A stretch of 64,000 nucleotides of DNA, from positions 310,001 through 374,000 of the forward strand of contig NZ_CP042172.1 of the NCBI RefSeq assembly GCF_005937985.2, given 5' to 3'. The first letter of the stretch is position 1. Each line of letters starts with the position of its first letter. Both the position numbers and the translations under genes were made by a program. The DNA comes from Arthrobacter sp. KBS0702 (GTDB lineage: Bacteria; Actinomycetota; Actinomycetes; Actinomycetales; Micrococcaceae). The notes under the pieces are model-generated. The model ran no database searches and was not told where the DNA came from. It saw only the letters and a program-made list of their open reading frames with translations. This document shows positions 54,734-64,000 of this stretch, piece after piece.

Positions 54734-55510
54734 ATGAGCAATTTCACGAACAAGGTGGCAGCCGTCACCGGCGGGGCCCAGGGGATCGGCGCCGCCACCG
54801 CCCTGAAGCTGGCGGCCGGCGGTGCAACCGTCGTCGTCCTGGACCTCAACGAGGGCGGCGCCAAGGACACGGCGCAACGGATCTCCACCGAGCCGGAGGT
54901 TCTCGCGGCCGGCGGCCGGGCCGTCGCAGCCGTTTGCGATGTCACGGACGAGGCCACCGTGGCCCGGGTCTTCGCCGAACTCCACCGGGAGTTCGGCCGG
55001 CTCGACATCCTCGTCAACAATGCCGGCATCACCCGGGACAACCTGTTCTTCAAAATGGAGCGCCCGGACTGGGATTCGGTACTCGCCACCAACCTGACCA
55101 GCGCCTACCTCTGTTCCCGGGCCGCGCAGCGGTACATGGTCCCGGCCCGGTCCGGAAGGATTGTCTCGCTCAGCAGCCGCAGCGCCCTGGGCAACCGCGG
55201 CCAGGCGAATTACGCGGCTGCGAAGGCCGGCATCCAGGGCCTGACGGCCACTCTCGCCATCGAGCTCGGCGCGTTCAACATCACCGTCAACGCCGTGGCC
55301 CCCGGCTACATCGCCACGTCCATGACCGCCGCGACGGCCGAGCGCGTCGGCAGCAGCCCGGAAGAGCACCAGGCGGCGGTCGCCGCCCGGACACCGCTGG
55401 GCCGGGTGGGGCAGCCCGAAGAAGTGGCCGCCGCCGTGGCGTTCTTCGCCAGCGACGACGCCTCCTACATCTCGGGCCAGACGCTGTACATCAACGGCGG
55501 GGCGCGCTGA
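54734..55510 (+). CDS. Short-chain dehydrogenase (3-hydroxyacyl-CoA dehydrogenase/FabG-like)
   Basis: 258 residues. NAD(P)-binding TGGAQGIGAATALKLA, NNAG, catalytic Ser in VSLSSRSALGN and YAAAK (Tyr-x3-Lys), and the C-terminal YISGQTLYINGG typical of FabG/PhaB-type enzymes. In this operon it would oxidise the 3-hydroxyacyl-CoA made by the MaoC hydratase. It overlaps the thiolase start (TGATG). Confidence 0.92.
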   Translation: MSNFTNKVAAVTGGAQGIGAATALKLAAGGATVVVLDLNEGGAKDTAQRISTEPEVLAAGGRAVAAVCDVTDEATVARVFAELHREFGRLDILVNNAGITRDNLFFKMERPDWDSVLATNLTSAYLCSRAAQRYMVPARSGRIVSLSSRSALGNRGQANYAAAKAGIQGLTATLAIELGAFNITVNAVAPGYIATSMTAATAERVGSSPEEHQAAVAARTPLGRVGQPEEVAAAVAFFASDDASYISGQTLYINGGAR

Positions 55511-56703
55511 TGGCGGAAGCGTTCCTCGTCGGTGGTGTCCGCACTCCGGTGGGCCGCCACGGCGGTGCACTCGCCACGGTCCGGCCCGACGACCTGGCCG
55601 CCCTCGTCCTGCAGGCCGCGGTGGCACGGGCGGGCCTCGCTCCTGACAGCATCGAGGAAGTCATCCTCGGCTGTGTGAACCAGGCCGGGGAGGACAACCG
55701 CAACGTTGCGCGGATGGCGGTGCTGCTGGCGGGATTGCCCGACGCCGTCCCCGCGGTCACGGTCAACCGGCTTTGTGCCTCGGGAATGACCGCCATCAGC
55801 ATGGCGGCGCAGTCGGTCCGCAACGGCGACGCCGATCTTGTGGTGGCCGGCGGCGTCGAATCCATGACGCGGGCACCCTGGGTGATGGCCAAGCCGGAAA
55901 GGCCGTTTGCCGGACCGGGGGAGCTGGCTGACACCTCGATCGGGGCGCGGTTCGTCAATCCGCGGATGCGGGCCGGCGCCCGGCTCTCGATGCCGGAAAC
56001 GGCAGAGGAAGTGGCCGGACGCGAAGGGATCTCCCGTGCCGATGCGGACAGCTTTTCCTTGCGCTCGCACGAGCTGGCGCTAGCGGCGATCGATGCCGGC
56101 CGGTTCCGGGACGAGATTGTTCCCGTGCCGGTGACCGGCCGGCGCGGCGACGTCTCGTTTGTCGACACCGACGAGGGGCCGCGGCGCGGTTCCACCCCGG
56201 AGGCGCTCGCGGCCCTGAAGCCGATCGTTCGCAAGGATGGCATCATCACCGCGGGCAACTCCAGTTCCCTCAACGACGGCGCCTCTGCCGTGGTGGTGGC
56301 CAGCGGCGAGGCCGTTGCCCGCTGGGGTCTGACGCCACGGGCGCGGATCGTCACCAGCCAGGCGGCCGGGGTTTCCCCGGAGGTCATGGGCATTGGCCCG
56401 GTGCCGGCCACGCGGAAGGCTTTGGCGAAGGCCGGCTGGAGCCTGGACGGCGTGGGCGCCGTCGAACTCAACGAAGCTTTCGCCGCACAGTCACTCGCCT
56501 GCATGCGGCTGCTGGGGCTTGATCAGGGCACCGTCAACAACGACGGCGGCGCTATCGCTCTGGGTCATCCGCTGGGATCCTCCGGTTCACGGATCGTCGT
56601 GACGTTGCTGGGCCGGATGGAACGTGAAAACGCCGCTCGAGGCTTGGCCACGATGTGCGTCGGCCTGGGCCAGGGCGTCGCGATGCTACTGGAGAGGGTC
56701 TGA
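55510..56703 (+). CDS. Thiolase family protein (acetyl-CoA acetyltransferase)
   Basis: 397 residues. Nucleophilic Cys in NRLCASGMTAI near 90, GGVESMTRAPWVM, NEAFAAQSLACM, the His in NDGGAIALGHPLGSSGSRIV and the second Cys in TMCVGLGQGVAM: all thiolase residues are present. It cleaves 3-ketoacyl-CoA with CoA, releasing acetyl-CoA (acetoacetyl-CoA to two acetyl-CoA if the substrate is glutarate). Overlaps both neighbours, so tightly coupled. Confidence 0.94.
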   Translation: MAEAFLVGGVRTPVGRHGGALATVRPDDLAALVLQAAVARAGLAPDSIEEVILGCVNQAGEDNRNVARMAVLLAGLPDAVPAVTVNRLCASGMTAISMAAQSVRNGDADLVVAGGVESMTRAPWVMAKPERPFAGPGELADTSIGARFVNPRMRAGARLSMPETAEEVAGREGISRADADSFSLRSHELALAAIDAGRFRDEIVPVPVTGRRGDVSFVDTDEGPRRGSTPEALAALKPIVRKDGIITAGNSSSLNDGASAVVVASGEAVARWGLTPRARIVTSQAAGVSPEVMGIGPVPATRKALAKAGWSLDGVGAVELNEAFAAQSLACMRLLGLDQGTVNNDGGAIALGHPLGSSGSRIVVTLLGRMERENAARGLATMCVGLGQGVAMLLERV

Positions 56704-57158
56704 TGATGAGGCTGTTTGAAAATGTCGCCGAGCTGGAGGGGGCGGCCGGACAGGAACTAGGAGTGAGCGGCTGGCACCGTCTGGAGCAATCCCAGATCCA
56801 GGCCTTCGCCGACGCCACCCTGGACCAGCAGTGGATCCACACCGACCCGGAGCGGGCCGCCCACGGTCCCTTCGGCGCCACCGTGGCCCACGGCTACCTG
56901 AGCCTCTCGATGCTGCCGTACCTGGCCGGACAGGTCTACCGGGTCCAGGGCGCTGAATCGGTCATCAATTACGGACTGGACAAGGTCAGGTTCCCGGCCC
57001 CGGCCAGGGTCGGTTCCCGCATCCGGGACCGGGTGACGCTGACCTCGGTGACCGGGACGGCGAACGGCCGGCAGCTGAAGGTCCTGCACCGGATCGAGCT
57101 GGAGGGCTCCGACAAGCCCGCCTGCATCGCCGAAACCGTGTCCCTCCTGAGGATTTGA
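56703..57158 (+). CDS. MaoC-family enoyl-CoA hydratase
   Basis: 151 residues, start overlapping the thiolase stop. Hydratase-2 motif: FADATLDQQWIHTDPERAAHGPFGATVAHGYLSLSMLPYL with the Asp/His pair. It hydrates trans-2-enoyl-CoA to (R)-3-hydroxyacyl-CoA, for which the SDR upstream is a fitting partner. It completes the beta-oxidation-like set of this operon. Confidence 0.92.
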   Translation: MMRLFENVAELEGAAGQELGVSGWHRLEQSQIQAFADATLDQQWIHTDPERAAHGPFGATVAHGYLSLSMLPYLAGQVYRVQGAESVINYGLDKVRFPAPARVGSRIRDRVTLTSVTGTANGRQLKVLHRIELEGSDKPACIAETVSLLRI

Positions 57159-57231
57159 GGCGGCACCCCGGTCCGCTCCGCACCACTGCACCAACTGCAC
57201 CAACACCATCCGAACAATGAAGTTTGCGGCC

Positions 57232-57249
57232 GAGCCGGCTTGCCGGCTC
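57232..57249 (+). promoter_or_regulatory. Hairpin in the leader of the MHS transporter gene
   Basis: Perfect GAGCCGGC-TT-GCCGGCTC hairpin ending about 20 bases before the GTG, just upstream of the AAGGAAG ribosome site. With no T-tract it could be a translational control element or processing site rather than a terminator. Confidence 0.4.
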
Positions 57250-57268
57250 CTCACAAGGAAGATATTCC

Positions 57269-58645
57269 GTGGTTACTGAAAACATGAACGTGAAATACGC
57301 TGAGCCACAGACAGCCAATACTGCTGCCGACCCGGAGGTGTCCCCGGCGGAACTGCGCCGGACCTCAATCTCCTCCTGGCTCGGCTCGGCGCTGGAATAC
57401 ATGGACTTCACGCTCTACACGCTGGCAGCCGCGCTGGTCTTCGGGCCGCTGTTCTTCCCGAACACAGACCCGGCGATGGCCCTGCTGGCCAGCTTCGCCG
57501 CCTACGGTTCCGGTTTTCTCGTCCGGCCCCTCGGCGGCATCTACTTCGGATACCTGGGAGACAAGTACGGCCGCAAATCCGTCCTCGTCATAACGGTAGG
57601 GATGATGGGGCTCGCCACCCTTGGGATGGGCCTGCTGCCCACGTATGCCCAGATCGGAGTCGCCGCCCCCGTCCTGCTGGTCCTGCTACGCCTCATCCAG
57701 GGTTTCGGCGCCGGCGCCGAACTTTCAGGCGCCTCGCTCCTGCTGGTCGAGTCGGCGCCCAGCGCCCGCCGCGGCTTCTACGGCGCGGTCGTGGCCCTGG
57801 GGACCGCAACGGGGGTGCTCCTGGCCAGCGCCCTCTGGCTGCTGATGTCGCAACTGCCGAAGGACCAGTTCCTGAGCTGGGGCTGGCGTATCCCGTTCCT
57901 GCTCAGCGTTGCCACCACTCTTGTAGCGTTGTACCTGCGGCGCACCGTGAACGAATCGCCCGTCTTTGAGATCGTCAAGCAGCGCCGGGAGGCGGCCCGC
58001 GCCGGAGCGAAACAGCAAAGCGTGTGGCGCGATGCTGCAGATGCCCGGAAGCCGTTCCTGGTGTCCCTGGGAATCAAGCTGGGCGAGAACGGCTCGGTGT
58101 ACCTCGTCAAGGGCTTCCTCATCGGCTGGACCGTGTCCGTCGTGAAGATGGATGCCAACCTGGTCACGACCGGCGTGACGCTGGGCTCTATCCTGGGGAT
58201 CCTCACCGTGCTGCTGACCGGCAAGCTCACCGATAAGTATGGCCGCAGAATCGTGTGGCTGTGGCTCTCGGCCTTCCAGTTCGCCTTCACCATCCCCGCG
58301 ATGCTCCTGATCGAAACCCGGAACCCGGTCCTGGTGGCCCTGGTGTTCGTCATCTACATTGGCGGCCCGATTCCCAACATGTACGGAGTGGAATCAACGT
58401 GGCTGGTTGAAATGTTCGGTTCCAAGCGCAGGTTCTCCTTCATGACCACGGTCAAGGAGGTGGGCGCCGTCCTCTCCGGAGGCCTTGGCCCCATCCTGGC
58501 CGCCGCCGTAGTCGCCGCAACAGGGCCGGGATGGCTCCCCGTGGCAGGGATCCTGATGAGTTACGCAGCAATCGGCTGGGTCTCTGGTTTCTTCGCCCCC
58601 GAAACCCGGGGCAGGGACCTGAACGCCGAGGCGGACGCCTGCTGA
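57269..58645 (+). CDS. MHS-family major facilitator transporter
   Basis: 458 residues from the GTG at 57269, after AAGGAAG. Twelve membrane segments; the family signature GYLGDKYGRKSVLVITVGMMG near 95-115 and SWLGSALEYMDFTLYTLAAALVFGPLFF at the first helix identify the metabolite:proton symporter group. It imports organic acids by proton symport and is last in the catabolic run, so it most likely brings in the acid that the operon degrades. Confidence 0.9.
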   Translation: MVTENMNVKYAEPQTANTAADPEVSPAELRRTSISSWLGSALEYMDFTLYTLAAALVFGPLFFPNTDPAMALLASFAAYGSGFLVRPLGGIYFGYLGDKYGRKSVLVITVGMMGLATLGMGLLPTYAQIGVAAPVLLVLLRLIQGFGAGAELSGASLLLVESAPSARRGFYGAVVALGTATGVLLASALWLLMSQLPKDQFLSWGWRIPFLLSVATTLVALYLRRTVNESPVFEIVKQRREAARAGAKQQSVWRDAADARKPFLVSLGIKLGENGSVYLVKGFLIGWTVSVVKMDANLVTTGVTLGSILGILTVLLTGKLTDKYGRRIVWLWLSAFQFAFTIPAMLLIETRNPVLVALVFVIYIGGPIPNMYGVESTWLVEMFGSKRRFSFMTTVKEVGAVLSGGLGPILAAAVVAATGPGWLPVAGILMSYAAIGWVSGFFAPETRGRDLNAEADAC

Positions 58646-58675
58646 CCCCCGGACGTAACTGACGCCCGGACGTAA

Positions 58676-59350
58676 CTAGGGCAGGAACCGGTAGCCGATC
58701 CCCGCCTCGGTGAGCAGGTGCCGCGGCGCGGCGGCATCCGGTTCCAGCTTGCGGCGGAGCTGAGCCATGTAAACGCGGAGGTAGTTGGTCTCCTTGGCGT
58801 AGGCCGGGCCCCAGACCTCGGACAGCAGCTGCTGCTGCGTGACGAGTTTCTCGGGGTTCCGCACCAGCACCTCAAGCATTTTCCATTCCGTCGGGGTGAG
58901 CCGGACGTCCTCGCCGTCACGGGTGACCCGGCGCTTGCCGAGGTCCACAGTGAAGGCATCGGTCGCGACGATCGGCGGCTCGGCGCCGTCGGCGCTGCGG
59001 CGCAGGAGCGCCCGCAGCCGGGCCAGCAGTTCGTCCAGCCCGAACGGCTTCGTGATGTAGTCGTCCGCGCCCGCGTCCAGGGCCTGGACCTTGTCCTCGG
59101 AGCCGTGGCGGGCCGAGAGCACCAGCACGGGAACCTGGCTCCAGCTGCGGAGTTTCGCCAGGACGGCGGTGCCGTCCATGTCCGGCAGGCCAAGATCCAG
59201 GATGACCAGCGCCGGAGGGGTGCGGGCCGCGGCGAGGAGTGCGGACTGTCCGTCCTCGGCCGCGATGACTTGGTAGCCGTGGGCCCGCAGCGTGATGCGC
59301 AAGGCGCGCAGCAGGTAGGGGTCGTCGTCCACCACCAGCACCGCGGTCAT
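58676..59350 (-). CDS. kdpE: Response regulator KdpE
   Basis: 224 residues from the ATG at 59350. Receiver domain with phosphoacceptor Asp in VILDLGLPDMDG near 52 and Lys in YITKPFGLDELLARLRALLRR; OmpR-type winged helix at about 125-224 (LTPTEWKMLEVLVRNPEKLVTQQQLLSEVWGPAYAKETNYLRVYMAQLRRKLE), the KdpE form. Its ATG overlaps the kdpD stop, so sensor and regulator are one operon. Potassium-transport genes are its usual target. Confidence 0.92.
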   Translation of the reverse strand: MTAVLVVDDDPYLLRALRITLRAHGYQVIAAEDGQSALLAAARTPPALVILDLGLPDMDGTAVLAKLRSWSQVPVLVLSARHGSEDKVQALDAGADDYITKPFGLDELLARLRALLRRSADGAEPPIVATDAFTVDLGKRRVTRDGEDVRLTPTEWKMLEVLVRNPEKLVTQQQLLSEVWGPAYAKETNYLRVYMAQLRRKLEPDAAAPRHLLTEAGIGYRFLP

Positions 59351-62067
59351 GGCACGTCCGTCGGGGACGAAAGGATCGGCGGTGCGTGGTGTCGGCCGAC
59401 CATGGCCGACTGGGGCTCCAGCGGCGCCTGACCCGGCCGCTTCTGGACGGGCGTCCCCTCGGACAGCGGCAGGCTGACTACCATGGTCAGTCCGCCGCCC
59501 GGGGTGGCTTCCGCGCTCAACCGGCCACCCATCGCCTCGGTGAATCCCTTGGCTACGGCCAGGCCGAGGCCGACGCCGGCGGCCCGGCTCGCGTCGTCCA
59601 GACGCTGGAAGGGGCGGAACATCTCCACCACCTCCTCCGCCGGGACGCCTGTGCCGTGGTCGATGATCCGCAGTTCCCCTGCGGGCCGGCCGCCCGCGGT
59701 GGCCGCGCCGAGGCCGCCCGCGCTGCCGGTCAGCACAATGTCCGAATCCGGGGCGTATTTGACCGCGTTTTCGACAATGTTCGCAATCACGCGCTCGAGC
59801 ATGCCGGGATCGGCATCGACCTCCGGCATGTTCGCCGGCAGCTCCACCCGGACCCGTTCCGCCGGAATTCCGTGCAGGCCGCCGCTGACCACCTCGTACC
59901 AGCGCACGGGCCGGAGCCGGGGGTGGACGGAATCGGACGTGATCCGGGACATGTCCAACAGGTTCGCCACCAGGGCCTCGAGCCGGTCGGAGCACTCTTC
60001 GATGGTCTCCAGCAGCTCCTGCTCCTCTTCCCGGGTGTAGCGGACACCTTCTTGGCGCAGTCCGCCGACCGCGAGCTTGATGCCTGCCAGGGGCGTGCGG
60101 AGGTCATGCGAGACGGCGCGCAGCAGCGAGGTGCGCATGGTGTTGCTCTCGGCGAGACGCCGTAGCTGGCTCCGGCTCGCCAGCAGCTGCTGGTTCTCCA
60201 GCTGGGCCAGCAGGTGCACGCCGAAGGCGCCGAGCAGGCGTCGGTCGCTGGCCGGCAGCACCCGACCGGAGAGGACCAGCCGGGTGCCGGCGTTGATCTC
60301 TTCGACGTTGTCGCCGGTGGGGCCGGCCTCCCCGACGTCCTGGGCCGTCGCCGAGGCGAAGTCGCCGACGCCGGCCAGCAGCCGCCACTGCCTGTTTCCG
60401 TCCGACGGGCCTCCGTCCGACGGCCTTCCGTCGGGCACCGCGGTTGCCGGACCGGCGTCGGCGTCCCCGCCGGCGAGGCCGAACAGCGCCGCGCCGCGGA
60501 CCTGGAAGACATCCAGTGCCTGTTCCAGCAGGCCCGTCACGGTGTCCTCGGACCCGGCGGCCCCGCGCGAGAGCTCGGCCAGGGTCGTCGCTTCGGCCCG
60601 GGCCCGCGCGGCCTCCTTGGAGCGCCGGGCGGAGCGGTCGACGACGGCGGCGACGGCGGCGGACACGCCGACGAACACCAGCAGGGCCAGGACATTCTGG
60701 GCGTCGCTGATGGTCAGGTTGCCCACCGGCGGGGTGGAGAAATAGTTCACCAGCAGGCTGCTCCACAGGGCCGCGAGGACTGCCGGCCAGAGCCCGCCTA
60801 CCAGGGCCACCGCGACGGAGCCCGTGAGCTGGACCAGCATCGAGGTGGCCAGGTTCTTGTCCGGATTCATTTCCAGCAGCAGCTGGAGCGCCGCAGGAAC
60901 AACTACTGCCAGGCCAAAGCCGACGGTGACCCGGGTCCGGCCCAGGTCCCCCCGCCTGCTCCGCCGGACGCCGCTTGGCCCGCTCTGCTGGGGCACCAGG
61001 TGGACATCGAGGCCGGACGAGTCGCGGAGTACCTTGGCCGCGGTGCCTCCGCCCCGCAGCCCGGTCATCAGCCGCGCCGCCGTGCCCCGGCGGGAGACGC
61101 CGAGCACCAGCTGGGAGGCGTTGACGCTGCGGGCGAAGTCCAGGAGCGCCTCGGACGTTTCGTCGCCGGTGACCACGTGGTAACTGCCGCCGAGGCTCTG
61201 GACCAGCTGCCGCTGCGCCTCAAGGGCCTGCAGCGACTCAGCTCCCGCGCCGTCCGAAGCCCGGACATGGACTGCCAGCAGGTCGTTGCCGCTGACGCGG
61301 TTGAGCAGCCGGGCGCCGCGGCGGATCAGCGTCTCGCCCTCGGCCCCGCCCGCCAGCCCGACCACGACGCGCTCGCGGGCCGGCCAGTTGGCGTCGATCC
61401 GGCTCCCCTCCCGGTAGCTGGCCAGGCCCTCGTCGACCCTGTCTGCCAGCCACAAAAGTGCGAGTTCACGCAGTGCCGCCAGGTTTCCGGGGCGGAAATA
61501 GTTGGACAGCGCCGCGTCAATGCGGTCGGCCGGCACGATCTTCCCGGCGGCGAGGCGCTCCCGGAGCAGCTCGGGAGAGAGGTCCACCAGCTGCAGCTCT
61601 TCGGCCCGCCGGACGATGCCGTCGGGAACGGTCTCCGTGGGGCGTACGTGCGTGATGGCGCTGACGACGTCCGCCAGGGAGTCCAGCTGCTGGATGTCCA
61701 GGGTGGACAGCACGTTGATCCCCGCTGCCAGCAGGTCGTCGATGTCCTGCCAGCGGTGTCGGTTCCGGCTGCCGGGAACGTTGGTGTGTGCATACTCGTC
61801 CACAATCGCGGTGGAGGGAGCCCGGCGCAGGGCCGCTTCCAGGTCCAGTTCCTCGACGTCGACCTGGCCAAGGGGCACGCGCCTGGGCTTGATCGTTTCA
61901 AGGCCGGCTAGCAGTTCCCGGGTGTCCCTCCGGCCGCGGTCGCGGGCGAAGGCGACCACCACGTCCTCGCCGGAACTCCGGAGCCGGTGCCCTTCCCGGA
62001 GCATGGCGTAGGTCTTACCGACCCCCGGCGCGGACCCCAGGAAGATGCGCAGCGTTCCACGTGCCAT
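59347..62067 (-). CDS. kdpD: Sensor histidine kinase KdpD
   Basis: 906 residues from the ATG at 62067 ([21 protein letters not shown]); the longer frame upstream is spurious. KdpD N-terminal domain with Walker [10 protein letters not shown] and [25 protein letters not shown] (1-215), a Usp-like domain (about 245-365), four membrane spans (about 395-490), a GAF-like region, HisKA with [12 protein letters not shown] near 652, and HATPase_c ([26 protein letters not shown]). Senses K+ and turgor. No kdpFABC is visible within the window on either side. Confidence 0.93.
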   Translation of the reverse strand: MARGTLRIFLGSAPGVGKTYAMLREGHRLRSSGEDVVVAFARDRGRRDTRELLAGLETIKPRRVPLGQVDVEELDLEAALRRAPSTAIVDEYAHTNVPGSRNRHRWQDIDDLLAAGINVLSTLDIQQLDSLADVVSAITHVRPTETVPDGIVRRAEELQLVDLSPELLRERLAAGKIVPADRIDAALSNYFRPGNLAALRELALLWLADRVDEGLASYREGSRIDANWPARERVVVGLAGGAEGETLIRRGARLLNRVSGNDLLAVHVRASDGAGAESLQALEAQRQLVQSLGGSYHVVTGDETSEALLDFARSVNASQLVLGVSRRGTAARLMTGLRGGGTAAKVLRDSSGLDVHLVPQQSGPSGVRRSRRGDLGRTRVTVGFGLAVVVPAALQLLLEMNPDKNLATSMLVQLTGSVAVALVGGLWPAVLAALWSSLLVNYFSTPPVGNLTISDAQNVLALLVFVGVSAAVAAVVDRSARRSKEAARARAEATTLAELSRGAAGSEDTVTGLLEQALDVFQVRGAALFGLAGGDADAGPATAVPDGRPSDGGPSDGNRQWRLLAGVGDFASATAQDVGEAGPTGDNVEEINAGTRLVLSGRVLPASDRRLLGAFGVHLLAQLENQQLLASRSQLRRLAESNTMRTSLLRAVSHDLRTPLAGIKLAVGGLRQEGVRYTREEEQELLETIEECSDRLEALVANLLDMSRITSDSVHPRLRPVRWYEVVSGGLHGIPAERVRVELPANMPEVDADPGMLERVIANIVENAVKYAPDSDIVLTGSAGGLGAATAGGRPAGELRIIDHGTGVPAEEVVEMFRPFQRLDDASRAAGVGLGLAVAKGFTEAMGGRLSAEATPGGGLTMVVSLPLSEGTPVQKRPGQAPLEPQSAMVGRHHAPPILSSPTDVP

Positions 62068-62236
62068 GCAGTCATTCTTCCATTCCGGCCAGCGTCCGGC
62101 GGGGGAGGGCGGCGTCAAGGATTCATCAAGATCCGCGCCGCGGTGGGGTCCGGCCACCCGGCCGCTGCTAGTTTCGCAACTGAGGGGCAGAACGCGGCGC
62201 CCGCCCGTCAGAGAGGCGCCGGGAGAAAGGCACACC

Positions 62237-64000
62237 ATGACCACCCTGAGCAGGCCCCCGGCCGACCCATCGGCGCCGAGGCCCGGCCGCAAGACCGCGC
62301 TCCGGAAGTGGCTGCTGGTGGGGCTGCAGGACAGCAAGGGCGCGCACCAGGGCCCCGGCGGCGTGCCCACGGCCCAGGAGAAGAAGCACTCCTGGTGGCA
62401 GGTGATGTGCCTGACCGGCGTCGACTACTTCTCCACCCTGGGCTACCAGCCCGCCATCGCCGCGCTCGCCGCCGGCGTGATCTCGCCGCTGGCCACGCTG
62501 GTCCTGGTGGCGATCACCCTGCTGGGTGCGCTGCCGGTCTACCGGAGGGTCGCCGGCGAGAGCCACCGCGGCGAAGGCTCAATCGCCATGCTGGAGCGGC
62601 TGATGCCGCGCTGGGGCGGGAAGCTCTTCGTGCTGGTGCTGCTGGGCTTCGCCGCGACGGACTTCATGATCACCATGACGCTCTCCGCAGCGGACGCGAC
62701 AGCCCACTTGGTCGAGAACCCGATCAGCCCGGACTGGCTGCACGGCCAGAACGTGGCCATCACGCTGGTCCTGCTGGCCCTGCTCGCCGCGGTGTTCCTT
62801 CGCGGCTTCAAGGAGGCGATCGGCGTCGCGGTCGGGATTGTGGGCGTGTACCTGGCTCTGAACGTCGTGGTGGTTGCGGTATCGCTGTGGGAGGTACTGA
62901 CCCATCCGCTGGCGGTCGGCAACTGGTGGGAAGCGATCTCCTCCTCCCACGGGAATCCATTGCTGGCCGTGGGGTTCGCGCTGCTGGTCTTCCCCAAACT
63001 GGCCCTGGGCCTGTCCGGGTTCGAGACCGGCGTCGCGGTGATGCCGCAGATCAAGGGCCACCCGGAGGACACCGAGGAGAACCCGGAGGGCAGGATCGAC
63101 GGCGCCCGCAAGCTGCTGACGACGGCCGCGCTGATCATGAGCACATTCCTGATCATCAGCAGCTTCACCACCGTGGTGCTGATCCCGGAGAACGAGTTCC
63201 AGCCGGGCGGCCAGGCCAACGGCCGCGCCTTGGCGTTCCTGGCCCACGAACAGCTCGGGGTGGGCTTCGGCACCGTCTATGACGTTTCCACCATCGCCAT
63301 CCTCTGGTTCGCCGGAGCGTCCGCCATGGCCGGGCTGCTTAACCTTGTCCCGCGCTACCTGCCGCGCTACGGCATGGCGCCCGGCTGGGCCCGGGCGGTC
63401 CGGCCGCTGGTGCTGGTCTTCACCCTGGTCGGCTTCCTGATCACGTGGATTTTCGACGCCGACGTCGACGCCCAGGGCGGCGCGTACGCCACCGGCGTCC
63501 TGGTGCTGATGACCTCCGCGGCCATTGCGGTGACCCTTTCGGCCCGTCGGAAGCGGCAACGCAAACGCACCGTCGGCTTCGGCGTGATCGCCGTCGTCTT
63601 CGTTTACACCACCGTGGCGAACGTCGTCGAACGCCCCGAAGGCATCCGCATCGCCTCGATCTTCATCCTGGGCATCATCGTCATTTCCCTGCTGTCGCGG
63701 GCGCGGCGCTCCTTCGAACTGCACGCCACCCACGTACACATGGACCGGCAGGCGCTGGAGTTCATGTCCGATGAACTCGACGGTCCGCTGCGCATCGTGG
63801 CCCACGAGCCGCTGCGGCTGAGCGCGGAGGCCTACCGGCAGAAGCTGGAGTCCGCGATCGAGGTCAGCCACTTGCCGCTGGATTACCAGGCACTCTTCCT
63901 CGAGGTCATCGTGGACGATTCCTCGGATTTTGAAACCGAACTGGAGGTCCGCGGCATCACCCGGCACGGCTACCGGATCCTGGAGGTACACGGCCCCGTC
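62237..64000 (+). CDS. APC-superfamily permease, incomplete at window end
   Basis: At least 588 residues; the gene runs off the window. About 12 membrane segments begin with [37 protein letters not shown], and [17 protein letters not shown] lies mid-protein. A large cytoplasmic C-terminal domain ([24 protein letters not shown]..., [21 protein letters not shown]) follows, which is unusual for plain amino-acid carriers but seen in K+/APC transporters such as the KimA group. The start has GGGAGAAAGG upstream. Divergent from kdpDE with 169 bases between, suggesting KdpE control. Amino-acid transport is the alternative. Confidence 0.85.
   Translation, partial: MTTLSRPPADPSAPRPGRKTALRKWLLVGLQDSKGAHQGPGGVPTAQEKKHSWWQVMCLTGVDYFSTLGYQPAIAALAAGVISPLATLVLVAITLLGALPVYRRVAGESHRGEGSIAMLERLMPRWGGKLFVLVLLGFAATDFMITMTLSAADATAHLVENPISPDWLHGQNVAITLVLLALLAAVFLRGFKEAIGVAVGIVGVYLALNVVVVAVSLWEVLTHPLAVGNWWEAISSSHGNPLLAVGFALLVFPKLALGLSGFETGVAVMPQIKGHPEDTEENPEGRIDGARKLLTTAALIMSTFLIISSFTTVVLIPENEFQPGGQANGRALAFLAHEQLGVGFGTVYDVSTIAILWFAGASAMAGLLNLVPRYLPRYGMAPGWARAVRPLVLVFTLVGFLITWIFDADVDAQGGAYATGVLVLMTSAAIAVTLSARRKRQRKRTVGFGVIAVVFVYTTVANVVERPEGIRIASIFILGIIVISLLSRARRSFELHATHVHMDRQALEFMSDELDGPLRIVAHEPLRLSAEAYRQKLESAIEVSHLPLDYQALFLEVIVDDSSDFETELEVRGITRHGYRILEVHGPV

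Overview
The window looks like a chromosomal segment of a high-G+C actinobacterium, most likely Micrococcaceae (Arthrobacter sensu lato). This rests on strong G/C third-position bias in the right two thirds, Shine-Dalgarno-led ATG/GTG starts, an Asp23/AmaP envelope-stress operon, LpqY-type sugar uptake, and dense acyl-CoA catabolic clusters. The genus is inference from gene content; no rRNA is present.

Left region (1 to about 24,800): an accessory, defence-rich island with visibly lower G+C, many orphan genes, relics and long gene-poor gaps. Its centre is a tightly coupled operon (5345-14572): an excisionase-like HTH protein, a SNF2 helicase with a degraded PLD-like N-terminus, a DUF4391 protein, a type III Mod-like adenine methyltransferase and a type III Res-like helicase-nuclease. 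Around it lie a zinc-ribbon/PD-(D/E)XK nuclease candidate, DUF5677 and PUA/EVE-like genes, a truncated DUF5655 gene, two HNH-type proteins, a NUC-family endonuclease and small lipoproteins. Mobile-element debris includes IS481-like ends, an orphan IS200/IS605-type right end, large palindromes and a pair of 29-bp palindromic repeats bracketing an HNH-lipoprotein segment. No integrase is visible.

Junction (about 24,745-27,240): a 3'-end fragment of a tRNA-Ser with its terminator, a tRNA-Lys-like fragment with a terminator, and a complete stand-alone MraY gene sitting between two near-identical REP-type repeats.

Right region (27,300-64,000): ordinary core and metabolic DNA. In order: a lipoprotein; a five-gene Asp23/AmaP operon; a trehalose/maltose-type ABC importer (binding protein and two permeases) with a LacI regulator; exonuclease III; a valine-degradation operon (mmsA, 3-hydroxyisobutyryl-CoA hydrolase, mmsB, enoyl-CoA hydratase); a MarR/acyl-CoA ligase operon divergent from an acyl-CoA dehydrogenase; a PAS-PAS-GAF-GGDEF protein; a DinB-like protein; a LysR-centred cluster (49404-58645) that reads as a complete glutarate-like dicarboxylate route to acetyl-CoA with its own MHS transporter; and KdpDE divergent from an APC-family permease that runs off the window end.

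The catabolic blocks form a logical unit: uptake, CoA activation, dehydrogenation, hydration, oxidation and thiolysis. Two of their promoters share a 17-bp motif next to a CRP-like dyad, which suggests common regulation.
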